Both the position numbers and the translations under genes were made by a program. DNA of 64,000 nucleotides from Mitsuaria sp. 7. GTDB taxonomy: Bacteria; Pseudomonadota; Gammaproteobacteria; Burkholderiales; Burkholderiaceae_C. The notes beneath the pieces are model-generated. The model did not search any database and was not told the DNA's origin. It saw nothing but the letters and a program-made list of their open reading frames with translations. The stretch is from assembly GCF_001653795.1 (NCBI RefSeq), contig NZ_CP011514.1, positions 3,490,279 through 3,554,278 on the forward strand, read 5' to 3'. This document shows, in pieces, positions 1 through 9,762 of this stretch (positions within the stretch are counted from its first letter, which is position 1; every line of letters starts with the position of its first letter).

Positions 1-400
1 CGTCGAGCGTGCCGGTCTGCGTCAGCGACATGTAGATCATGCGGAACTGCTCCGGATGCCGCTCCCAGAAGTCGAGCAGGCAGCGCGTGTGCGCCTCCAG
101 CACCTTGCGGGGGCCGCGCTGGTCCTTGGAGGCATCCAGCAGTTCGTCCGTCAGCGACTCGAACACCTCGATCCACAGGCCGTCCAGCAGCGCCTTCTTG
201 CTTTCGAAGTAGCTGTAGATCGCCATCGTCGAGATGCCGAGCTCCTGCGCCAGCCGGCGCATGCTGAGCGCCTCCACGCCTTCGTCGCGGTAGATCTTGC
301 GTGCACGCTCCAGCATCTCGCGCTTGAGCGCGGCCATCTCGGCCGGACCGCGGCGCAGCCGGGGCCGTTCGCGGTCGGAGTCCTGATCGGTGTTTCGCAC
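1..400 (-). CDS. TetR family transcriptional regulator (C-terminus cut by window edge)
   Basis: Reading the minus strand from a GTG at 400 gives 133 codons that run off the window start. After a basic leader, residues about 25-75 form a TetR_N helix-turn-helix: an ALSMRRLAQELGIS segment followed by TMAIYSYFESKKALL, the usual turn and recognition helix. The remaining residues begin the ligand-binding helical domain. TetR proteins are dimeric repressors released by a small ligand. The GTG start is chosen because AGGAA lies about 5 nt upstream. The gene is divergent from the chemoreceptor at 578 with about 180 bp between them, where its operator might lie, but I see no clear palindrome. The ligand and targets cannot be told. 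The fold is near certain; the exact start is less so. Confidence 0.88.
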   Translation of the reverse strand, partial: MRNTDQDSDRERPRLRRGPAEMAALKREMLERARKIYRDEGVEALSMRRLAQELGISTMAIYSYFESKKALLDGLWIEVFESLTDELLDASKDQRGPRKVLEAHTRCLLDFWERHPEQFRMIYMSLTQTGTLD

Positions 401-577
401 GGCGTTCCTGTCCCAAAAGGTTATTGTCGGTGTACGTTAACTCATACCACTGGCCACGTTAAATACTCACGAACCCTGGTCGCCAGGAGGCACGGTGAAT
501 TTCGTACAAGTACGAAAATAGCTGCAAACGGCATTCCCGCGCCTCTTTGCGGGTTCCTCTCCTGCAAAGAGTTCCTC

Positions 578-2116
578 ATGCTCGACCGCCTGTCCGTGGG
601 CGCCAAGCTCAGCTTGGCCTTTTTCTGCGTTCTCCTGATCACCGCCCTGCTGGGCGGCCTGGCCCTGTTCCAACTGGGCCGGGTCAACGACACCGCCACC
701 GACATGGCGGCGAACTGGCTGCCGTCGTCCCGCGTGGCGCAGTCGATCAACCAGGAGGTCACTCGCCTGCGCACCCGCGAGTACCGGCTGCTGCTGACGG
801 AGGGCAATGCACGCGCCACCTACGCCGAGAAGATCGCGCAGGGCCGCCAGACCATCGAACAGCGCCTGAAGGCCTATGAGCCGATGGTGTCCTCGCCCGC
901 CGAGGGCGAAAAGCTGCGGCAGATCCGGACGCTGTGGGCGACCTATGACGCGCACAACATCAAGCTGGTCGAAGCCGCGGTCCGCGGCGACGACGACACC
1001 GCCAAGCACCTGCTGGCCGTGGACAGCCTGCCCACGTATGAAGCCATGGGCAAGGCCGTGGACGAGCTGGTCGAGATCAACACCGCCGGCGCCGCCGCGG
1101 CCGACGCGCTGGGCGACCAGATCTACGACCGCAGCCGCTGGATGATCATCGGCATGACGCTGCTGGCCGTCGCGATCGGCGCGACGCTGGGCTTCGTGAT
1201 CACCCGCAAGATCACCCGGCCGCTGGCGGCCTCGGTCGTGATCGCCGAGGCGGTCGCCGCGGGCGATCTGACCCGCACGCTGCACGTCCAGGGCCGCGAT
1301 GAAGTGGCGCAGCTGCAGACCGCGCTGATGCGCATGGTCGGACAGCTGAAGTCGGTGGTCGCGCAGGTGCGCGACGGCGTGGAATCGGTGTCGAGCGCCT
1401 CGTCGCAGATCGCCGTCGGCAACCAGGACCTCTCGGCGCGCACCGAGCAGACCGCGGCCAACCTCGAGGAAACCGCGTCGAGCATGGAGCAGCTGACCAG
1501 CGCCGTCGGCCAGTCCGCCGACACCGCGCGCCAGGCCAACCAGCTCGCCGGCAGCGCCGCCGAGTCGGCCGCGCGCGGCGGCAAGGTCGTCGGACAGGTC
1601 GTGTCGCGGATGCAGGAGATCAGCGCCTCGTCGACCCGCATCGCCGACATCATCGGCACCATCGACGGCATCGCGTTCCAGACCAACATCCTGGCGCTGA
1701 ACGCCGCGGTCGAGGCCGCTCGCGCGGGCGAGCAGGGCCGCGGCTTCGCGGTCGTCGCGAGCGAAGTGCGCTCGCTGGCGCAGCGCAGCGCCGAGGCGGC
1801 CAAGGAGATCAAGACGCTGATCAACCGCTCGGTCGAGACGGTCGAAGCCGGCACGTCGGACGTCGCCGAAGCGGGTCGCACGATGGACGAGATCGTCCAC
1901 GGCGTGCGCCGCGTCACCGACCTGATGGGCGAGATCGCCGCGGCCGCCACCGAGCAGCGCGACGGCATCGCGCAGGTCAACCAGGCCGTCGCGAACCTGG
2001 ACCAGATGACGCAGCAGAACGCCGCGCTGGTCGAGGAGTCGACCGCCGCGTCCGGCTCGCTGCGCGAGCAGGCGCAGCGTCTGTCGGAGGTCGTCTCGGT
2101 GTTCAAGGTCGCCTGA
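578..2116 (+). CDS. Methyl-accepting chemotaxis protein
   Basis: A 512-residue inner-membrane chemoreceptor. Membrane segment 1 is at about residues 10-32. A periplasmic four-helix-bundle-like sensor follows to about 188, then membrane segment 2 at about 189-210, a HAMP linker to about 265, and a long cytoplasmic signalling coiled coil. The hairpin tip that contacts CheA and CheW is clear at about 360-412, with IAFQTNILALNAAVEAARAG followed by GRGFAVVASEVR. Glutamine/glutamate-rich methylation helices flank it. Starting at 578 gives a normal N-terminus; the upstream extension of the open frame is arginine-rich and not receptor-like. No CheR-docking pentapeptide is visible at the C-terminus, which ends in VFKVA. 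The ligand is unknown, as the sensor domain is too variable to predict. It appears to be a single-gene unit. Confidence 0.95.
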   Translation: MLDRLSVGAKLSLAFFCVLLITALLGGLALFQLGRVNDTATDMAANWLPSSRVAQSINQEVTRLRTREYRLLLTEGNARATYAEKIAQGRQTIEQRLKAYEPMVSSPAEGEKLRQIRTLWATYDAHNIKLVEAAVRGDDDTAKHLLAVDSLPTYEAMGKAVDELVEINTAGAAAADALGDQIYDRSRWMIIGMTLLAVAIGATLGFVITRKITRPLAASVVIAEAVAAGDLTRTLHVQGRDEVAQLQTALMRMVGQLKSVVAQVRDGVESVSSASSQIAVGNQDLSARTEQTAANLEETASSMEQLTSAVGQSADTARQANQLAGSAAESAARGGKVVGQVVSRMQEISASSTRIADIIGTIDGIAFQTNILALNAAVEAARAGEQGRGFAVVASEVRSLAQRSAEAAKEIKTLINRSVETVEAGTSDVAEAGRTMDEIVHGVRRVTDLMGEIAAAATEQRDGIAQVNQAVANLDQMTQQNAALVEESTAASGSLREQAQRLSEVVSVFKVA

Positions 2117-2153
2117 CCGCCCGGGGGCCGGGGCGCGGGCATACTTCCGCCCC

Positions 2154-2723
2154 ATGGCCACCCGCACCCCGATCTTCTTCGCCAGTGCCGCGGCGTTCCG
2201 CGACTGGCTCGACGAGCATGCCGCCACGGCCACCGAGGTCCTGGTCGGCTTCCACAAGCGCGCCACCGGCGAGGCGAGCCTCGCCTGGCCCGAATCGGTC
2301 GACGAGGCGCTGTGCCACGGCTGGATCGACGGCGTGCGCACCCGCATCGACGACAAGCGCTACAAGATCCGCTTCACGCCGCGCAAGGCGGTGTCCATCT
2401 GGAGCGCCGTCAACATCGGCCGCGCCGAAGCGCTGATCCAGGAAGGCCGGATGAAGCCCGCCGGCCTCGCGGCGTTCGAGCGCCGGCAGGAGGAGCGCTC
2501 TCGCGTGTACGCCTTCGAGCAGCCCAAGGAACTGGTCGAGTTCTCGCCCTCGCACGAGGTGATCTTCATGCGCGATGCGAAGGCCTGGGCCTTCTTCCAG
2601 GCGCAGCCGGACGGCTACCGCCGCACCAGCATCTGGCACATCCTCAGCGCGAAGAAGCCGGAGACGCAGCTGGCGCGTCTGGAGAAGCTCATCGAGGCGA
2701 GCGCGCGCGGCGAACGACTCTGA
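2154..2723 (+). CDS. YdeI/OmpD-associated family protein
   Basis: A 189-residue soluble protein of the YdeI (OmdA, bacteriocin-protection) family. It shows the family features: an N-terminal F-x(5)-FRDWLDEHA helix, WPESVDEALCHGWIDGVR at about residues 44-61, FTPRKAVSIWSAVN at about 75-88, and a C-terminal helical part with RRTSIWHILSAKKPET near 156-171. The family is widespread and its biochemical role is not settled; members have been linked to resistance to cationic peptides. It starts 37 nt after the chemoreceptor stop on the same strand, but I see no functional link between the two. Length is typical for the family. The family call is firm and the function open. Confidence 0.88.
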   Translation: MATRTPIFFASAAAFRDWLDEHAATATEVLVGFHKRATGEASLAWPESVDEALCHGWIDGVRTRIDDKRYKIRFTPRKAVSIWSAVNIGRAEALIQEGRMKPAGLAAFERRQEERSRVYAFEQPKELVEFSPSHEVIFMRDAKAWAFFQAQPDGYRRTSIWHILSAKKPETQLARLEKLIEASARGERL

Positions 2724-2834
2724 GCGGGAGCGCCGGCTCCGGCGCCTGGCGTCACCGCGCGCCTCGGGTTGTCATGCGCACTCGATGCGGATGACTACTG
2801 ATCGGACCTCCTCAACCTCCGGAGTCTTCCGATC

Positions 2835-4013
2835 ATGCGAACGTCTCTTCGCTTCACCTCGCGATGCCGCATCGCGTTGGCGACCGTCCTCGTTTCCTCC
2901 GCTGGCGTCGCCCTTGCGGACACTGCATCGACCACGCCGGCAGCACAATCACTGCCGACCGAATGGAAGGAGTGGCATGGTCACTACTATCGCCTCGAAG
3001 CCGATGGCCATCTGAGTTGCTACAGCGAGAACAGCAAAAAGAACGCTTGCAGCATCGACGTGCCGGTTAAGGAGAAAGCACAGCCATTGAAATGCAACGA
3101 CGCGCGCTGGGGCCGCAAGGAACACAAGCGGACGGGGTATCAGGTCGAAGGACACTGGTGCAACAGGGTCTACGCCAACCTGTTCGCCGAGTGGAAGAGC
3201 TATGCCCCGTTGGGGTTCGACATGCAGCTCGCCACCACACCCTACAAGGACGTCATGTGCAGGTCCGACAACGGCACCACGTGTCTGCCCGCCACGACGT
3301 CCGCTTCGACGAACCCCATCGACCCCTTGGTGTGCGGAAAGATCTATCGGAAGCGCATGGGAGGAACCAGCACGGGATACGACGATCCGAAGCATTGGTG
3401 TAGCTCGCCGGAATTCCAACGCATCGAAAAACCGGTTGGGTCGAGTGTTGGCAAGGAAAATGAGTTCCTAGAACACTTGCTCGTCTTATCCCCCTGGGAG
3501 GCCAAGGACGAGCCCGCGTGGATCCTGCGGGTGCAGTTGCCCGACCCCGCGAAAATCGACGTCGAATTCGCGGTGAGAGGTAAGGAGTATCTCGGCCCTG
3601 CCCCCGCCGAATCGAGGGTTGCAGCCGTCGCCATCAAGAATGACGAGATCGTGGTGGTGAACAATTTTGCAAGTGCCCTCGGGAACAACGTGCAAGTGGA
3701 TACCGAGGGGCGCGCCACTCTTGCGATCAAGATGCAAGGGAACGGTCGCTTCGACTTCTTCCAACTACCTGGCTGGAACTGGCCCTTGGATGTGGAGCAA
3801 GCGCTTATATCGAGCGCAGAGGTGGCGGAAGACCATCGACGTTGGGGCCTCCCGGTCAGCGACTCATGGCTGAACTCCAAGCCCAATTCAAAGATCGCCA
3901 TCCGGACATCCAAGCCAAAGGTCGCAGACATGAAGCCTGGGGAAAATCCTTTGGCGATGCATTTGGTCCACGAGCTGCTGGTCACCAAGAAGCGCCCGGC
4001 TCCCGGCTTGTAA
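2835..4013 (+). CDS. Secreted protein of unknown function
   Basis: A 392-residue protein that I do not recognise. The first 28 residues look like a Sec signal peptide: basic start (MRTSLRFTSRCR), hydrophobic core (IALATVLVSSAGVALA), then DTAST. The mature N-terminal half has many cysteines and repeated W/C patterns (WHGHYYRLEADGHLSCYS, KHWCSS), which suggests disulfide bonds in the periplasm or outside the cell. The C-terminal half is cysteine-poor and possibly beta-rich. Its codon use is less GC-biased than its neighbours (for example stretches around 3420-3480 and 3650-3700), which may mean a recent transfer. It lies alone, convergent with the patatin gene 18 nt away. No catalytic motif is seen. 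Confidence 0.72.
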   Translation: MRTSLRFTSRCRIALATVLVSSAGVALADTASTTPAAQSLPTEWKEWHGHYYRLEADGHLSCYSENSKKNACSIDVPVKEKAQPLKCNDARWGRKEHKRTGYQVEGHWCNRVYANLFAEWKSYAPLGFDMQLATTPYKDVMCRSDNGTTCLPATTSASTNPIDPLVCGKIYRKRMGGTSTGYDDPKHWCSSPEFQRIEKPVGSSVGKENEFLEHLLVLSPWEAKDEPAWILRVQLPDPAKIDVEFAVRGKEYLGPAPAESRVAAVAIKNDEIVVVNNFASALGNNVQVDTEGRATLAIKMQGNGRFDFFQLPGWNWPLDVEQALISSAEVAEDHRRWGLPVSDSWLNSKPNSKIAIRTSKPKVADMKPGENPLAMHLVHELLVTKKRPAPGL

Positions 4014-4031
4014 ACGCTGTGCGGACAGCAT

Positions 4032-5024
4032 TCAGCGCGTCTTCGCCGCGACCTTGCGCCTGATCTCCGGCAGCATCGCCGTCGCCACCTCGCGCCCGAG
4101 CGCGATGGCGCGGCGGCGCGTGGTGAAGTCCGATCCGCTGAAGCCGTCCAGCTTCGGCCGCAGCACGACGTCCGCGCCCTGCAGCTCGTACTGGTTGATC
4201 GACTTGCCCATGATCGAGAAGGTCTGCAGCAGCATGCGCATCGCGTCGCCGGGGATCTTCGGATCGGGCGGCTCGCCGATGTCGACGGCGATGACGAACT
4301 CCGCGCCCATCTGCTTGGCGAAACGCACCGGCACCGGCGCGACCAGGCCACCGTCCACGTACTCGCGGTTGCCGATCTTGACCGGCTGGAACACCGCCGG
4401 CACCGCGCTCGACGCGCGCACCGCCGTGCCCACGTCGCCCTGCCGGAACAGGATCGGCGAGCCGTCGCCCAGGTCCGTCGCGACGATGCCCAGCGGCAGC
4501 GGGAGCTGCTCCAGCCCGCGATTGCCCGTCATCTGACGGACGTAGCGCGCCAGCGCCTCGCCGCGGATCAATCCGCGCATCGGGAAGGTCCAGTCGGTGA
4601 TGGCGCCCTCGTCCATCGCCTCGGCGACCGTCTGCAGTTCCTTGCCCGTGCGACCCGCGGCATAGAGCGCGCCCACCAGGCTGCCGGCCGAGGTGCCGCA
4701 GACCAGGTCGACCTTGATTCCGTTCTCCTCCAGCACCTGGATCACGCCGATGTGTGCGAAGCCGCGCGCCGCGCCGCCGCCCAGCGCCAGCCCGACGCGC
4801 GGCGGCTTGGGGATCGGCTTGGGCGTGACCGGCGTGGGCAGCTCAGGGTCAGGTGTTGTCACGACCGGCGGTGGCGCCGAGGACGGCGTGAAGGTCGAGC
4901 ACGCGCTCAACGCGCTCAACGCGCTCAATCCCAGCGCGCCGGCGGCGGTCAGCCAACGGCGGCGGGAAGGCAGCGCCAGCGTGGCGGTGACAGGCTTGGT
5001 ATGGTCGCGATCGTCTCGGGGCAT
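4032..5024 (-). CDS. Patatin-like phospholipase, predicted lipoprotein
   Basis: A 330-residue patatin-fold lipid acyl hydrolase. The oxyanion loop GGGAARGF is near residues 82-89, the nucleophile Ser112 sits in GTSAG, and the catalytic Asp224 lies in VDGG, so the Ser-Asp dyad is complete. The N-terminus has an SRRRWL twin-arginine-like stretch, a short hydrophobic run and LSAC with Cys42, so it is probably a lipoprotein, perhaps Tat-exported. A proline-rich linker follows. The start at 5024 was chosen because it gives this signal; the upstream extension of the frame is arginine-rich and overlaps the region before the next gene. The hydrophobic core is encoded by three copies of a 9-bp repeat (4903-4929). 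It is divergent from the penicillin-acylase gene. It belongs to the RssA/YchK-like bacterial patatins; its substrate is unknown. Confidence 0.92.
   Translation of the reverse strand: MPRDDRDHTKPVTATLALPSRRRWLTAAGALGLSALSALSACSTFTPSSAPPPVVTTPDPELPTPVTPKPIPKPPRVGLALGGGAARGFAHIGVIQVLEENGIKVDLVCGTSAGSLVGALYAAGRTGKELQTVAEAMDEGAITDWTFPMRGLIRGEALARYVRQMTGNRGLEQLPLPLGIVATDLGDGSPILFRQGDVGTAVRASSAVPAVFQPVKIGNREYVDGGLVAPVPVRFAKQMGAEFVIAVDIGEPPDPKIPGDAMRMLLQTFSIMGKSINQYELQGADVVLRPKLDGFSGSDFTTRRRAIALGREVATAMLPEIRRKVAAKTR
4903..4929. repeat. Three 9-bp direct repeats inside the patatin signal peptide
   Basis: The unit gcgctcaac occurs three times in a row (the last with one change). Read on the minus strand it encodes the repeated LSA of the lipoprotein signal core. 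Gain or loss of units keeps frame and changes the length of the hydrophobic stretch. Confidence 0.8.
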
Positions 5025-5130
5025 GGCGCGGGATTCTAGGGAAGCTCTGTAGCAAAGCTGTTGCAGCGCGCACGCACAATCGCGCCCCGGAAATCGAGCC
5101 CGAAAATCGACGCCCGAACGAGGAGAACCC

Positions 5131-7521
5131 ATGAGTGGAAAGAGCGCGCTGCGGCGTTGGACCGTACGGGGCCTGGCCGGGCTGCCGTTCCTGCTGGTCG
5201 CGCTGGCCATCGCGGCGTGGGCGTGCGTACGCGCCAGCCTGCCGCAGCTGGACGGCGACGCCGAGATTCCCGGTCTGAGCGCGCCCGTGAGCCTGGGTCG
5301 CGACGCGCTGGGCACGCTGGTCGTCGAGGGCCGCACGCGACTGGACGTGGCGCGCGGCCTGGGGTTCGCCCACGCGCAGGAGCGCTTCTTCGAGATGGAC
5401 CTGACGCGCCGTTCGGCGGCCGGGGAGCTGTCCGCGCTGTTCGGCGCCAAGGCGCTGGAGCGCGACCGCACGCGCCGCGTCCACCGTCTGCGCGCACGTC
5501 TGACCGATCGCTTCGAAGGACTGTCCGGCGAGGACCGGTTGCTGCTGCTTGCCTACACGGAAGGCGTCAACGCCGGCCTCCATGCGCTGCCGATGCGGCC
5601 CTGGCAGTACCTGCTGCTGCGCGCCAGGCCGCAGGACTGGACGCCGGTCGACTCCCTGCTCGTGATCTCGGAGATGTACTTCATGCTGCAGTCGGGCAGC
5701 TTCGACGCGGGCTTCGAACGCGCGACGCTGCGCGAGCACGCCGGCGATGCCCTCTTCGACTGGCTCAGCCCGCGCGGCGGTCGCTGGGACGCAGCGCTGG
5801 ACGGCAGCCAGCTGCCGGCGCCGACTATGCCGACCTCGGCGCAGCTCGACGTGAGCAAGGCACACGTCCCCGACTCGCCCGCCTCTTCCGCTTCTTCCGC
5901 CAGCGGACCGGCCAGCGCCATGTCCAGCCGCATGTCCAGTCCTGATCTGCCGGTCCTGGGCAGCAACAGCTGGGCGGTGGCGGGTTCGCGCTCGACGCAC
6001 GGCGGCGCGATCCTGGCCGACGACATGCACCTGGGCCTGGGCGTGCCCAGCATCTGGTACCGCGCGCAGTTCCAGATCGGCGCCGGCCCGAGCGGCCTGC
6101 GCGCCGCCGGCGTGACGCTGCCCGGCCTGCCGGCGCTGGTGGTGGGTTCCAACGGCGCCGTCGCCTGGGGCTTCACGAATGCCTACGGGCAATGGTTCGA
6201 CTGGATCGAGGTTCCGCCCGATGCCAAGGTCTCGACGCGGACCGAAACGTTGGAGGTCCACGCCGGTCCGGCGGTGACCCTGGACGTGAGCGAGGTCGGC
6301 GACGCACCGATCGTCACCGTCGACGGCGGACGCCGCTTCGCGCTGCACTGGATCGCCCACCAGGGCGCGGCCTACAACCTGGAACTCGACCGCATGCTGC
6401 AGGTGCGGCACGTCAGCGATGCGCTGGCGCTCGCACAACGCGCCGGGATGCCGCACCAGAACCTGCTGGCCGCCGATCGCGACGGCCAGATCGGCTGGAC
6501 CGTCGCCGGGCGGCTGTGGGCGCAGCCGGGGCTGCCCGAGGGCTACGGCCGGTTCATCGCGCCGTCGGCGATGCGGCGCGACTGGCTGGCGCCCGATCGC
6601 GCGCCCCAGGTGCTGTCGCCGGCACAGGGTCAGCTGTGGACCGCCAACAACCGCCAGCTCGACGGCGCGCCGGGTGAGCTGCTCGGCGACGGCGGCTTCG
6701 ACCTGGGCGCCCGCGCGCAGCAGATCCGCGACCGGCTCTCGGCCCGGGAAAAGCACGACGAGGGCTCCCTCGGCGCCATCCACCAGGACGACGAGGCGCG
6801 CTTCATGAAGACCTGGGCGGCGCGTCTGCTGGCGGCCTCGCGCACCGATGCCGGCGCGAATCCGACGCACCGGGCCTTCGTGCAACTGCTCGAGAACTGG
6901 AACGGTCGCGCCGATGCGGATTCCGCGGCCTACCGCCTGGTGCGCCAGGCGCGGCTGCGGGTGCTGGACACGCTGTGGGACGCCTGGACGCTGCCGTCGC
7001 TCGGCGAGCGGCAGCTCGATCCGAAGCGGCGCATCCGCTGGCGCAACCAGTTCGAATACAGCGCCGCACGCGCCGTCGACGAGCGCCCGCCGCACCTGTT
7101 GCCGGCCGCGTTCGCGAGCTGGGATGCGCTGCTGCTGGCGCAGCTGGACGGCGCGGTGCGCGAGGTCGCACCGGACGGCAACCTCGGCGGCGCCACCTGG
7201 GGCGCGCAGAACGCGAGCCGCATCCAGCATCCGCTGGCCAAGGCCATCCCGGCGTTGTCGCGCTGGCTCGACATGCCGTCGGTGCCGCAGAGCGGCGACA
7301 GCAACCTCCCACATGTCGCCGGCCCCGCCTTCGGACAGTCGGAGAGGCTGGTCGTGTCGCCCGGTCGCGAGGAACAGGGCTGGCTCTCGATGCCGGGCGG
7401 CCAGAGCGGCCATCCGATGTCGCCGTTCTACGGCGCGGGGCATCAGGACTGGGTCGAGGGGAAACCGACACCGCTGCTGGCGGGGCCGGTGATCCATCGG
7501 ATCACGGCGCATCGCGACTGA
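5131..7521 (+). CDS. Penicillin acylase family protein
   Basis: A 796-residue Ntn-hydrolase precursor. A membrane or signal segment lies at about residues 12-32. The alpha part follows (residues about 40-250), then a serine-rich spacer at about 250-270 and the autocleavage site LGSNSWAV, where Ser278 would become the N-terminal nucleophile of the beta subunit. WTANNR (about residue 507) and the C-terminal GGQSGHPMSPFYGAGHQDW region are typical of the family. These periplasmic enzymes hydrolyse amides: penicillin G and V, acyl-homoserine lactones (PvdQ and QuiP types), or acylated siderophore precursors. Sequence alone does not decide which. The start at 5131 is preceded by cgaggagaaccc, a good ribosome site. 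It is divergent from the patatin lipoprotein; a shared role in lipid or acyl-chain hydrolysis is only a guess. Confidence 0.93.
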   Translation: MSGKSALRRWTVRGLAGLPFLLVALAIAAWACVRASLPQLDGDAEIPGLSAPVSLGRDALGTLVVEGRTRLDVARGLGFAHAQERFFEMDLTRRSAAGELSALFGAKALERDRTRRVHRLRARLTDRFEGLSGEDRLLLLAYTEGVNAGLHALPMRPWQYLLLRARPQDWTPVDSLLVISEMYFMLQSGSFDAGFERATLREHAGDALFDWLSPRGGRWDAALDGSQLPAPTMPTSAQLDVSKAHVPDSPASSASSASGPASAMSSRMSSPDLPVLGSNSWAVAGSRSTHGGAILADDMHLGLGVPSIWYRAQFQIGAGPSGLRAAGVTLPGLPALVVGSNGAVAWGFTNAYGQWFDWIEVPPDAKVSTRTETLEVHAGPAVTLDVSEVGDAPIVTVDGGRRFALHWIAHQGAAYNLELDRMLQVRHVSDALALAQRAGMPHQNLLAADRDGQIGWTVAGRLWAQPGLPEGYGRFIAPSAMRRDWLAPDRAPQVLSPAQGQLWTANNRQLDGAPGELLGDGGFDLGARAQQIRDRLSAREKHDEGSLGAIHQDDEARFMKTWAARLLAASRTDAGANPTHRAFVQLLENWNGRADADSAAYRLVRQARLRVLDTLWDAWTLPSLGERQLDPKRRIRWRNQFEYSAARAVDERPPHLLPAAFASWDALLLAQLDGAVREVAPDGNLGGATWGAQNASRIQHPLAKAIPALSRWLDMPSVPQSGDSNLPHVAGPAFGQSERLVVSPGREEQGWLSMPGGQSGHPMSPFYGAGHQDWVEGKPTPLLAGPVIHRITAHRD

Positions 7522-7584
7522 TGCCCGAGCCCCGCGCGGCCGCGGCTCCGGGTCGTGCGCCGCGCTGGACGCCCGCCTGATCGC

Positions 7585-8799
7585 TCAGACCGGCGTCGGC
7601 ACCTTGAACACCTGCCGCAGGTAGGCCAGGAAGGTCTGGTCCTCGCACATGGTCTTGCCGGGGCTGTCCGAGAGCTTGGCCACCGGCTGACCGTTGACGT
7701 GGGTGAGCTTGATGACGATGTTCAGCGTCGGCAGGCCCACGTCGTTGCTGAGCTTGGTGCCGATGCCGAAGCCCAGCTGGACGCGGTCCGCGAAGTGGCG
7801 GTACAGCGCCAGCGCCTTCGGCATGTCGAGCGCGTCGGAGAACACCAGCCGCTTGGTGTTGGCGTCGATGCGCAGCTGGTCGTAGTGGGCGAGCGCCTTC
7901 TCGCCCCACTCGACCGGATCGCCCGAATCGTGGCGCAGTCCGTCGAAGAGCTTGGCGAAGTAGAGGTCGAAATCGGCCAGGAACGCGTCCATGCCGATGA
8001 CGTCCGTCAGCGCGATGCCGAGGTCGCCGCGGTACTCCTGCACCCAGTCCTCCAGCGCGGCCTTCTGGTGGTCGCGTAGCCGCACGCCGGTGGCCTGGTA
8101 GGCCTGCAGGTACTCGTGCGCCATGGTGCCGATCGGCACCAGACCGAGCTCCTTGGCCAGCAGCACGTTGGACGTGCCGCGGAAGGTCTCCGGCAGCTCG
8201 TCGCGCAGCGTGCGCAGGACTTCCTCGTGCCAGGCGCCGGAGAAACGCCGCCTCAGGCCGAAGTCGAAGAACTGGAACGGGTGGCGGCGCGGCGCCTCCT
8301 CCCGCGCGAAGGTCCGGATCAGATCGATCTTCTGCGCGAGCCGACGACGCCCCTCCTCGATCGCGGCGGCCTGATCGAAGCGGCGGAAGTACAGCTCGTT
8401 GACCATCGCCAGCACGAAGATCTCGAAGGCCATCACATGGACCTGCGGACCGCGCACGACGATCTCGAGCTTCTCGCCGTCCGCGCGCACCGTGATGAAC
8501 GCGCGCTGGAAGCGGAAGATGCGCAGCAGGTCGATGAAGTCGGGCTTCATGAAGCGCAAGCGGCTCAGGTACTCGAGCTCGTCGGCGCGGAAGGTCAGCG
8601 CGCACAGGTGGTCGATCTCGCGCTCCAGGTCCTCCACCAGTTCCGCCAGCGGGTATTGCGGCGTGTTGCGGCACGCGAAGCGGTACTCCGACTGCGCCTG
8701 CGGATACCGGTGCAGCATCGCCTGCCACATGGTGAACTTGTAGAGATCGGTCTCCAGCAGACTGCGGATCACCGGGGGCGTGGCGTCGGTACGGCTCAT
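7585..8799 (-). CDS. pncB: Nicotinate phosphoribosyltransferase
   Basis: A 404-residue cytosolic enzyme that joins nicotinate and PRPP to form nicotinate mononucleotide, the entry step of NAD salvage (Preiss-Handler route). Visible family features: [14 protein letters not shown] at the N-terminus, GTMAHE near residue 228 with the histidine that is phosphorylated during catalysis, [15 protein letters not shown] near 288-302, and [10 protein letters not shown] near 345-354, which lies in the phosphate-binding region. Length matches E. coli PncB. The start at 8799 gives [20 protein letters not shown]; the frame remains open upstream but that part is antisense to the next gene. It is convergent with the acylase gene and divergent from the secreted protein at 8875. 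Confidence 0.96.
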   Translation of the reverse strand: MSRTDATPPVIRSLLETDLYKFTMWQAMLHRYPQAQSEYRFACRNTPQYPLAELVEDLEREIDHLCALTFRADELEYLSRLRFMKPDFIDLLRIFRFQRAFITVRADGEKLEIVVRGPQVHVMAFEIFVLAMVNELYFRRFDQAAAIEEGRRRLAQKIDLIRTFAREEAPRRHPFQFFDFGLRRRFSGAWHEEVLRTLRDELPETFRGTSNVLLAKELGLVPIGTMAHEYLQAYQATGVRLRDHQKAALEDWVQEYRGDLGIALTDVIGMDAFLADFDLYFAKLFDGLRHDSGDPVEWGEKALAHYDQLRIDANTKRLVFSDALDMPKALALYRHFADRVQLGFGIGTKLSNDVGLPTLNIVIKLTHVNGQPVAKLSDSPGKTMCEDQTFLAYLRQVFKVPTPV

Positions 8800-8874
8800 G
8801 GGCGGGGACTGTACCCGCGGGGCCGCGAAGCTCGGCGATGATCGCGGCTTCGCCACACGCCGAGTCCGCCCTTC

Positions 8875-9717
8875 GTGCACGAGCCCTCCGCCCACCCCCG
8901 TTGCGTCGGCCCCCTGCGTCGCTTGAGTGCCGTGGCGCTGCTGCTGTTGCTGTCGGTGGCCGCGCCCGTGCGCGCGCAGGTCCCCGTCGCGGTCGACAAG
9001 CCGCCTGACGCCGCCACCGCGATGAAGCTGGTCTACGGGGGCAACACCTGGCGCGACGGCCGCGCCGCGGCGTTCTTCGGCGGACGCTCGCCGACGCTGC
9101 GCGCCGAAGTCCGCGAGGTGTTCCGCGGGCGCTACGTCGAATCGAACGTCGACAAGCTGATGCTGGTGTATCAACTGACGCCGGGCCCGCGCGACCAGTT
9201 CCGCTGCGCGGCCTGCGTGCCCGCGCTCGGTGCCGCGGTGCTCGCCGCCGACGAGGCCGGCCGCTGGAAGCTTCGCGCCAAGGGCCTGCTGCTGATGCCG
9301 GGCGCGCCGGGCTCCGGCGACGAGGACCTGCAGCTGCTGCAGATCGCCGACGAGCACTGGATCCTGCGCAGCCGCCGCTACGACGTCGACCGCGGCGGCG
9401 AGAGCCGCACCGAACGGCTGGTGCTCGAACGCGACGGCGAGATGCAACTCGGCGCGGAGCTCGGCTTCGACAACAAGCCCGGGCCGCTCGCCTGCGGCGC
9501 GACGGCGTCGCCGCAGACTTCCGGCGTCAGCGTGCTGAGCCCCGGGCGCGGCCCGCGTGTCGAGATCGTGCTGCGCTTCAACGAAGGCGCGTGCAACGCG
9601 CTGCGCGCGGTGGTGCAGCGCACGCGCATGGAGCTGCGCGACGGCCGCTTCCAGCTCGAACCCGACGCCCCCGAACCGGACGACGACGACGCGCCGGCGT
9701 CCGCCCCGAAGCGTTGA
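8875..9717 (+). CDS. Secreted protein of unknown function
   Basis: A 280-residue protein with a signal peptide: [23 protein letters not shown], with likely cleavage after Ala in VRAQ near residue 34. The mature part contains a CAAC pair near residue 100, a further Cys pair in the second half, and an acidic, proline-rich C-terminal tail ([14 protein letters not shown]). I do not recognise a family. The GTG start at 8875 is the first in frame; a later TTG or GTG nearer the hydrophobic core is possible. Its promoter would lie in the short gap shared with pncB. It is followed by a block of 8-9 bp tandem repeats and then the convergent Lrp gene. Confidence 0.68.
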   Translation: MHEPSAHPRCVGPLRRLSAVALLLLLSVAAPVRAQVPVAVDKPPDAATAMKLVYGGNTWRDGRAAAFFGGRSPTLRAEVREVFRGRYVESNVDKLMLVYQLTPGPRDQFRCAACVPALGAAVLAADEAGRWKLRAKGLLLMPGAPGSGDEDLQLLQIADEHWILRSRRYDVDRGGESRTERLVLERDGEMQLGAELGFDNKPGPLACGATASPQTSGVSVLSPGRGPRVEIVLRFNEGACNALRAVVQRTRMELRDGRFQLEPDAPEPDDDDAPASAPKR

Positions 9718-9762
9718 CGCGCCTGATCGCTGACGCGCAGGCGCGACCCGGCGTTCAAGGAC

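Noticed and set aside
467..2356. 629-codon open frame on the minus strand
   Set aside because: Antisense to the chemoreceptor, with a composition typical of shadow frames.
4849..7512. 887-codon open frame on the minus strand
   Set aside because: Antisense to the penicillin-acylase gene, Arg/Gln/Ala-rich, no domain. Also runs into the patatin gene in another frame.
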